NCBI GenBank assembly: GCA_020831965.1
Contig: JAFIFP010000009.1
Location: 1 to 64,000, forward strand
Length of the DNA stretch: 64,000 bases
Reading direction: 5' to 3'
Source of the DNA: Idiomarina sp.
GTDB taxonomy: Bacteria; Pseudomonadota; Gammaproteobacteria; Enterobacterales; Alteromonadaceae
Part shown: in pieces, positions 58,311 to 64,000 of the stretch
How the letters are laid out: the number at the start of each line of letters is the position of its first letter
Numbering within the stretch: the first letter of the stretch is position 1
Notes under the pieces: generated by a model
What the model saw: the letters and a program-made list of their open reading frames with translations, nothing else
What the model was told of the DNA's origin: nothing
Databases searched by the model: none
Program-made: the position numbers and the translations under genes

Positions 58311-61300
58311 TCAGGAAGCCTCAGCCATCGCCATTGCTTCATCCACATCCACAGCAACTAATCGCGACACTCCGGGTTCCTGCATGGTTACCCCAGCTAA
58401 GTGTGTCGCCATTTCCATCGCAATTTTATTATGACTTATATAAATGAACTGCACCGATTCTGACATTTCCTGAACCAAACGGCAAAACCGTCCAACGTTT
58501 ACATCGTCTAAAGGTGCATCAACCTCGTCTAAGAGACAGAAAGGCGCTGGATTCAAACGGAAAATAGCGAATACCAAAGCCAAGGCAGTCAATGCCTTCT
58601 CTCCTCCTGACAAGAGATGAATCGTACTATTCTTCTTGCCTGGCGGACGCGCCATAATAGTGACCCCCGTTTCCAACAAGTCTTCACCCGTCAGTTCCAG
58701 ATAGGCCGAACCACCCCCAAAGACTTTAGGGAAAAGCATTTGTAAATCTTGGTTCACTTGGTCGTAAGTCCGTTTAAAACGAGTGCGTGTTTCACGATCA
58801 ATCTTCTTAATCGCATCCTCTAATGTTTCCAGTGATGCCGTTAAATCTTCATGTTGGGCATCCAAATAGGCTTTCCGTTCCGCCTGCGCGTCAACTTCTT
58901 CAATTGCAGCTAGGTTAATGGCGCCCAACTGCGACACCTTCCGTACTGTCTCATCAAGCTCTCGTTGCCAGCGCTTTTCTTCTGCATCCTCAGGCATACT
59001 CTCAAGCACTTCTTTCAAGGATACGTCGAGCTCATTTAAGGCTTCAAGCAGCGCATGACCGCGCTCTCGTGACGCCGCAAGTGCCATTTTGCTCGCCTCT
59101 ACTTTTTCTCGTTGCTTGGCGATCTGTTCGAGCACCGCCGACTGCCCCTGATTGAGAATACCGAGTTGCTCTTGAATACCACTGAGTGCTTCTTTTGCTT
59201 CTCGCAGTTCATGCTCTAGCTGTTCACGCAGCAGTAATGCTTCCGCCAGTTGTTCATCAAGTAATGCCGTTTCAGCCTCTGCTTCTTCACTTCCCTCAAG
59301 CTCTGCTAAACGCTCACTGACATGGGTAAGCTCCGTTTCAAGGCGTTGCGTGTGGCGAGCGGCATGCTCCAAACGACTTGTGATTTGCTGCATTTCTAAT
59401 TGCGCACGATGCAGTTGCTGCTGCATTTGCGTTGCCCGCTCAGCACACTCTCTTGCTTGCGTACGCAGCGCTTCACCGCGCGCCTGCTCTGCTTCCAACG
59501 CCGGCGCTCCAGCCTGTTCCTGTGCTTCGAGTTCAATGAGTGTAGCTACACGTTCCGCCGCGTCCGCCGCGAGCTGCTGACAACGTTCTTCAAGTTGAGC
59601 CTGTTCCAAGGATAAGGCTTGGAGCATCTCTTGTTGTTGCTGATACTCGCGCTGAATTCCCGCCAATCGCTCAGTTAGTCGATCCTCCTGCGCTTGCTGT
59701 TCGCGGAGTTGCTGACGAGCTTGTTCAATCACATCACGTTGTTGCGCTAATGCGTCGCGCAATTCATCTCGTTGTTGGTTCGATTGCTGTTCGGCGGCAT
59801 TTAGCTCAGCAAGCCTGGTTTGCAACGCTTCCAACTGTTGCTGCCACACTAATTGAGAATCGGCATCCAGTGGGCGCTCTAGCATCCAGCCTCGCCCTAT
59901 AATGCGTCCGTCAACCAACGCAACCGCATACCATTGTTGATCGGCTAAGCGCTTTTCAGCTTCAGATTGACTGCTCGCCACGGCGATACCGTCAAGTAAA
60001 CTGATGCGGCCAGCTAACGCACCCAATTGCTCAGCTAGTGAACCGCGTGGCGTATTTCGCTCATGACCCAGGCTAATTAATCCTGCGCCGAAACCCGCAG
60101 GCCACTGCGTCGGCTGTTGCACTAAAACAGGCGCCGCCAGCCATGGGCCCAACCAGCATTCGACAGCCGCCTGCCAAGACTCCGGCACTTCAAGAATTTC
60201 GCGAAGCTTTCCTGCTACAGACTGCTCGCTCAGCCATTGCTCAAGCGCGGCCGTGTCACCAGTCGACTGCGCTTTAAGAAGCTGCTCCAAAGATGCGAGC
60301 CGCCCTTTGACTGTTGATATTTCGGTGGTAATTGACAGAGTTTCGGCGCGACAACGGTCTTCCGCATCGCGCATTTGTTGTTCTTGAGCCAAGGTGTTTT
60401 GCAACCTTGCCTCAGCTTGAATGCGCTGCGCTGTTACTGCCGCCAGCTCCTCCTGCAGCGCTGCAGGTGACACGACTTCTCGCTGTCGTTGCTGAGCAAG
60501 CTCTTGTTCGACTGTCGTTAAGCGGCTCTGTAACTGTTCTGCAAGCGACTCTGCGGCTCGCTGCTCAGCCTGCAACACTGCTCGACGCTCGGTAACCTGG
60601 GCGCGTTCATCACGCAAACGCTGCCATTGTTCTTGCCAATCTTCATGTGCAATTTCAGCGTCCTCACGAACCTGCTGAGCTATCGCAAGCTGCTCTTGCG
60701 CATCACTTAGTAATGTCGCAACTTGCTCTCGTTGCAGCTCTGTTTCGCTTTGTTGTTCGCGTTCGAGGACTAACTCTTCGCGCATGCGCTCTTGCTGCAC
60801 TAACAATGCTGTGCGCTGCTGTGACTTCTGCTGAGCAAGTTGGCGCTCATGGCGAATTTGCTGTTCAAGCGCAGTAACCTGTGTGGAGCTCTGGTAGAAC
60901 TTCTCTTGTGCTTGCTCAACGCGATCTTGAAGGGCCTGCTCTTCAGCTCGCAATTCCGTTTGTCCGCGTTCGCTGCCACGCTGTTCTGCTAGCCAACGCT
61001 CAAGTTCCGTTTCTTGATCGCGTAATTCAACCTCAACGCGGTCGCATTGCTGCTGATAATGCAGCCATTTCAATGCCTGCAATTCTGACTTCAAGCGCCG
61101 TTCATCAGCCTTAAGTGTTTGATAACGACGCGCCGCTGCGGCCTGTCGTTGTAGCTTCGCTAATTGCTGCCCCAGTTCTTCACGCACATCCGTCAAACGC
61201 TCAAGGTTCTCGCGCGTACGGCCCATGCGGCTCTCAGTTTCCTTGCGACGTTCTTTATACTTGGAAATACCGGCCGCCTCTTCGATAAAGACCCGAAGCT

Positions 61301-61775
61301 CCTGCGGGCGCGACTCGATCAGCCGAGAGATCATGCCTTGCTCAATAATGGCGTAGCTGCGGGGCCCTAACCCAGTTCCCAAGAACAAATCCGTAATATC
61401 GCGACGGCGGCATTTAGAACCATTCAGGTAGTAAAGCGATTGAGCATCTCGGGTTACAATCCGTTTCACAGACACTTCATTGAATTTCGCAAACTCGCCT
61501 TGCAACCGCCCGTCTGTATTGTCAAAGACCAACTCCACACTGGCTTGCGAGACCGGTTTACGCGAAGATGAGCCGTTAAAAATAACGTCTGTCATCGCAT
61601 CGCCACGTAGGTTCTTAGCTGAACTTTCGCCCAACACCCAACGTACTGCGTCGATGACATTCGATTTCCCACAGCCATTCGGCCCGACGATGCAGGTCAT
61701 CTGCTCCGGGAACGCAACTTTGGTGGAATCGACGAAGGATTTAAAACCCGACAGTCGGATGTATTTTAAGCGCAT
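58311..61775 (-). CDS. smc: Chromosome partition protein SMC
   Basis: 1154 residues. The Walker A motif GPNGCGKSNV (about 32-41) and the N-terminal head are followed by two long coiled coils rich in Gln, Glu, Leu and Arg, split by a hinge (about 500-640). The C-terminal head has the ABC signature LLSGGEKALTALALVFA and Walker B FCLLDEVDAPLDD. It is the full-length bacterial SMC type that works with ScpA and ScpB in chromosome organisation. E. coli uses MukB, so this marks a non-enteric gammaproteobacterium. It leads the smc-zipA-ligA operon. Confidence 0.96.
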   Translation of the reverse strand: MRLKYIRLSGFKSFVDSTKVAFPEQMTCIVGPNGCGKSNVIDAVRWVLGESSAKNLRGDAMTDVIFNGSSSRKPVSQASVELVFDNTDGRLQGEFAKFNEVSVKRIVTRDAQSLYYLNGSKCRRRDITDLFLGTGLGPRSYAIIEQGMISRLIESRPQELRVFIEEAAGISKYKERRKETESRMGRTRENLERLTDVREELGQQLAKLQRQAAAARRYQTLKADERRLKSELQALKWLHYQQQCDRVEVELRDQETELERWLAEQRGSERGQTELRAEEQALQDRVEQAQEKFYQSSTQVTALEQQIRHERQLAQQKSQQRTALLVQQERMREELVLEREQQSETELQREQVATLLSDAQEQLAIAQQVREDAEIAHEDWQEQWQRLRDERAQVTERRAVLQAEQRAAESLAEQLQSRLTTVEQELAQQRQREVVSPAALQEELAAVTAQRIQAEARLQNTLAQEQQMRDAEDRCRAETLSITTEISTVKGRLASLEQLLKAQSTGDTAALEQWLSEQSVAGKLREILEVPESWQAAVECWLGPWLAAPVLVQQPTQWPAGFGAGLISLGHERNTPRGSLAEQLGALAGRISLLDGIAVASSQSEAEKRLADQQWYAVALVDGRIIGRGWMLERPLDADSQLVWQQQLEALQTRLAELNAAEQQSNQQRDELRDALAQQRDVIEQARQQLREQQAQEDRLTERLAGIQREYQQQQEMLQALSLEQAQLEERCQQLAADAAERVATLIELEAQEQAGAPALEAEQARGEALRTQARECAERATQMQQQLHRAQLEMQQITSRLEHAARHTQRLETELTHVSERLAELEGSEEAEAETALLDEQLAEALLLREQLEHELREAKEALSGIQEQLGILNQGQSAVLEQIAKQREKVEASKMALAASRERGHALLEALNELDVSLKEVLESMPEDAEEKRWQRELDETVRKVSQLGAINLAAIEEVDAQAERKAYLDAQHEDLTASLETLEDAIKKIDRETRTRFKRTYDQVNQDLQMLFPKVFGGGSAYLELTGEDLLETGVTIMARPPGKKNSTIHLLSGGEKALTALALVFAIFRLNPAPFCLLDEVDAPLDDVNVGRFCRLVQEMSESVQFIYISHNKIAMEMATHLAGVTMQEPGVSRLVAVDVDEAMAMAEAS

Positions 61776-61959
61776 GTCATTATTCTAATCGTTGTAGCGC
61801 CAACGCTCGGCAAATACTGATGAATGTCTGTGCTCAGTGTAAAACCAACTGAAGACGCAAACAATAGTAAAGGCAGCGTAAGTGACCCTGCGCTAATTGC
61901 CGCACAGCAAGAAAAATCGTACAATCTGGTCGGATAAGTTGAAGGAGTCTATCGCCCAC

Positions 61960-62541
61960 ATGGAATACGCTTGCAGCAAACAGTTAGTGACGCTTGGAAT
62001 GTTATGTGGACTGTTTGCCCTGGGGCTTGCGGCGCCTGCTTCTGCTCAAAGCCTGCAACTGAGATCGGTCAACGATAACTTATCACCGCCTTTTCGCATG
62101 CAGCTACAAACCTCCATCTACACGACTCATTTTAACCCGAAACCTGAACACAATAATCATCAGCGTTTACTGGGTGTTGAATGGTATGGCGACTATTTCG
62201 AGTCGGCAGAATGGCAGCGATACTCTAATCATCTTGGCCGGGCGATGCCCCTACTCGGTGGTGCGTGGTTCCACAATTCATTTGATCAGAAAACAATTTA
62301 CCTCTACGGCGGGGTTCGGCAGGACCTGCGTCAGTTCCGCAATGCTCAACTCTACGGCAAAATCACAGTCGGGCTGATTCACGGTTATCGGGGTGACTAT
62401 CAACATAAAATTCCATTCAATCAGATTGGTATCGCGCCAGCAGCCATCCCTATGATTGGGCTACAAACCGACTCGGCACATATTGAAATGACGCTGTTTG
62501 GCATCTCTGGCCTTATGTTCACTGTGGGCTACTCATTTTAG
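61960..62541 (+). CDS. Outer-membrane beta-barrel protein (PagP-like shape)
   Basis: 193 residues from the ATG at 61960, with AAGGAG about 13 bases upstream, longer than ideal. The signal peptide is cleaved after ASA (about residue 31). The TTHFNPKPEHNNHQRLLGVEWYG segment and the GIAPAAIPMIGLQT stretch recall proteins annotated as sn-glycerol-3-phosphate transporter-like or PagP-like barrels. The protein ends GYSF, a barrel terminus. A role in lipid A or envelope lipid handling is a guess from shape only. It is divergent from smc. Confidence 0.6.
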   Translation: MEYACSKQLVTLGMLCGLFALGLAAPASAQSLQLRSVNDNLSPPFRMQLQTSIYTTHFNPKPEHNNHQRLLGVEWYGDYFESAEWQRYSNHLGRAMPLLGGAWFHNSFDQKTIYLYGGVRQDLRQFRNAQLYGKITVGLIHGYRGDYQHKIPFNQIGIAPAAIPMIGLQTDSAHIEMTLFGISGLMFTVGYSF

Positions 62542-62556
62542 TTCTTTAAAATGAGT
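62531..62556 (+). other. Inverted repeat at the 3' end of the outer-membrane protein gene
   Basis: Perfect 10-bp arms ACTCATTTTA / TAAAATGAGT flank a 6-base loop and include the stop codon. The stem is A+T-rich and is not followed by a T run, so it would be a weak terminator at most. It may instead protect the mRNA end. Confidence 0.4.
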
Positions 62557-62685
62557 CAATTACGTGCGGCCTAAAGTCGTCATTGCGTAAAGTCGAGACA
62601 TAGCATTTCTGGCACCCGCAGTTTCATTCATACTTCTCTGTTCAGCAGGACGCTGAGTACATTTTTTATGTTGCAGGAGCCAAGG

Positions 62686-63378
62686 ATGAACGCAACCAAT
62701 CAACTCACTCAACCGGCCTATACCGGCCTCCTAAATACGCTTGCGCGCGCAAGCATCGCCGCCCTATTGATCGATGGACAAGGCCGCGTTACCCAGTGGA
62801 ACGCTTGCTGCAAACCTCGATATCCTGAACGATCAGAGAAATGCTGGGCGGACTTCTGTTTTCACGCAAAAAGCCGTTTCCCAGAACATGGCAGCGCGGC
62901 CATCCTACTGTCGGAACAAGAACATGTGAGAGCGGGCTATGTCATTATTACCCGGCTTTTAGAACAACCGCCGGGCATTCTGCTGGTCATGCACGTTGAA
63001 CAACTCTGGGCAGACAATGATCGACTCGGTTTTGTTATTTACCATGCAGAGACACAGCGTTGCTTTTGGTCAGCCCACGCCGCTGAATTGCATGAAGAAG
63101 GAGAAGAGCAATCGCGCTTCCACGTGCGCGAATTTTTGCAGTGGTATGAGCCGGCCCAGAGAGACCGGCTGCTTTATGCCATGATGGCCTGTGAAGAGAC
63201 ACAGCAACCGCAACAAGTCAGTCTACGTATCGCTCATTCAGGCAAGCGTATTCGTTACTTATGGCTCACCTTGCCTGTGAATGGCAAGCCTCTTACCTGT
63301 GGTTTTATTCGGGCTTTGCAGCCTTATCCGGCGCATCATCGGCCCCATCTGAATCATTCTCAAGCAATTGCGGGTTGA
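62686..63378 (+). CDS. Hypothetical protein with a PAS-like start
   Basis: 230 residues from the ATG at 62686, chosen because AGGAG lies 6 bases upstream (an ATG at 62668 precedes that site). The first ~110 residues (ARASIAALLIDGQGRVTQWN, then VIITRLLEQPPGILLVMHV) resemble a degenerate PAS fold, but the tryptophan/asparagine pattern is incomplete. The second half has VREFLQWYEPAQRDRLLYAMM and a closing strand like a second PAS. No output domain is present. Its last 74 bases overlap rmuC on the other strand. Confidence 0.5.
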   Translation: MNATNQLTQPAYTGLLNTLARASIAALLIDGQGRVTQWNACCKPRYPERSEKCWADFCFHAKSRFPEHGSAAILLSEQEHVRAGYVIITRLLEQPPGILLVMHVEQLWADNDRLGFVIYHAETQRCFWSAHAAELHEEGEEQSRFHVREFLQWYEPAQRDRLLYAMMACEETQQPQQVSLRIAHSGKRIRYLWLTLPVNGKPLTCGFIRALQPYPAHHRPHLNHSQAIAG

Positions 63379-64000
63379 TCTGCTTCGCGGGCTGAACCCC
63401 CAGCTCGCGAAATTTCTCGACGCGACTAATAAGATTTCCGCGCCCGGTAGACAGCTTGTTCATCGCCAAGTCAAAATACTTGCGAGTGGCATCAATGGCA
63501 TTATCAATCTTCTGCAAGTCTTCAAGAAAACCAGCAAACTTATCGTATAACTTGCCTGCATCTGCAGCGATCTTTTGCGCATTCTGATTCTGCTGTTCAT
63601 ATTGCCAAATGTTACGCACCGTCCGTAACGCTACCAATAAGTTCGTTGGACTCACGAGCATAATGTTTTGATCCAAGGCCAAACGGATCAATTCTGGCTC
63701 ACGATCCACTGCCAATAAGAACGCGGGTTCAATCGGTACGAACAGCAACACGTAATCTAGCGTTTTCACGCCTTCAAGCTGTTGATAATTCTTCTTACCC
63801 AGCTCCCGAATATGATTACGCAATGAGGTCACATGCTCATTTAAAGCACGGTCACGCGCCTCTGGGTCATCGAGGTTGAAATATCGCTCGTATGCCGAAA
63901 GTGAGACCTTCGCATCAATGATGATGTCGCGTCCTTCGGGTAAGTGAACAATCACGTCGGGGCGATAACGTTGACCATCGTCACTGCGTCGCTGACCTTG
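63305..64000 (-). CDS. rmuC: DNA recombination protein RmuC, C-terminal part
   Basis: The frame is open to the right edge, so the N-terminal coiled-coil portion is missing. The nuclease-like core is seen in the RYRPDVIVHLPEG and IIIDAKVSLSAYERYF segments, with later FVPIEPAFLLAVDREPEL and VSPTNLLVALRTVRNIWQYE blocks, all typical of RmuC. A helical C-terminal region with an acidic tail follows. RmuC proteins limit DNA inversions at short repeats in E. coli. About 232 residues are visible. Confidence 0.92.
   Translation of the reverse strand, partial: QGQRRSDDGQRYRPDVIVHLPEGRDIIIDAKVSLSAYERYFNLDDPEARDRALNEHVTSLRNHIRELGKKNYQQLEGVKTLDYVLLFVPIEPAFLLAVDREPELIRLALDQNIMLVSPTNLLVALRTVRNIWQYEQQNQNAQKIAADAGKLYDKFAGFLEDLQKIDNAIDATRKYFDLAMNKLSTGRGNLISRVEKFRELGVQPAKQINPQLLENDSDGADDAPDKAAKPE

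Overview
The window looks like chromosome from a gammaproteobacterium of the Alteromonadales. Idiomarina or a relative is my best guess, from gene content and not from any database search. Supporting signs are the housekeeping blocks dnaE-accA-tilS, smc-zipA-ligA and mltD/gloB/methyltransferase/rnhA/dnaQ, a rhombosortase, a TIGR03503-type envelope protein, and a branched-chain 2-oxoacid dehydrogenase of the animal/Pseudomonas type. No rRNA, CRISPR array or phage was seen. Almost every base lies in or close to a gene.

Region 1-10.3 kb (accessory, minus strand). The end of an IS3-type insertion sequence (1-141) abuts a displaced Rhs C-terminal tip (157-588). To its right is a small membrane protein (688-1014) that shares an ATGA overlap with a secreted Rhs/YD-repeat protein (1011-5762). 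That gene shares a TAATG junction with a long fibronectin-III-like repeat protein (5762-9649), which is broken near its 5' end by an in-frame stop. The layout resembles a polymorphic-toxin locus: large secreted carrier, variable tip, candidate immunity protein and an archived older tip. A decayed membrane-protein gene follows (9794-10276).

Region 10.4-22.5 kb. A hotdog thioesterase is coupled to an isopenicillin-N-synthase-type oxygenase. Then come a small membrane protein coupled to a lipoprotein, a prolyl-hydroxylase-like oxygenase, rhombosortase, an S9 peptidase, two paralogous outer-membrane barrels, an AbgT transporter, argE, rnhB and a short-chain dehydrogenase.

Region 22.5-34.3 kb. 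A degenerate tandem repeat and a bidirectional terminator precede a three-gene branched-chain 2-oxoacid dehydrogenase operon (E1 alpha, E1 beta, E2). That operon has a promoter overlapped by a 16-bp perfect palindrome. Next are astE, a DUF599 membrane protein, an RND pump with its adaptor, and a divergent patatin-like phospholipase.

Region 34.5-46.3 kb. This holds a GGDEF protein, tilS, accA, dnaE, a divergent multi-PAS GGDEF protein, three tRNA-Asp genes behind a strong promoter, a TIGR03503-type protein, dnaQ and a divergent rnhA.

Region 46.3-52 kb. A second RND pump is preceded by a DUF2892 protein and a BigR/YgaV-type ArsR repressor. Two identical-arm inverted repeats (ATTAG-N6-CTAAT) sit before the repressor gene and before the DUF2892 gene. 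This module interrupts the block that is contiguous in E. coli (mltD-gloB-yafS-rnhA-dnaQ).

Region 52-64 kb. A methyltransferase, gloB, mltD, a small secreted protein, ligA, zipA and smc are followed by an outer-membrane barrel, a weakly PAS-like protein and the 3' part of rmuC, which runs off the right edge.
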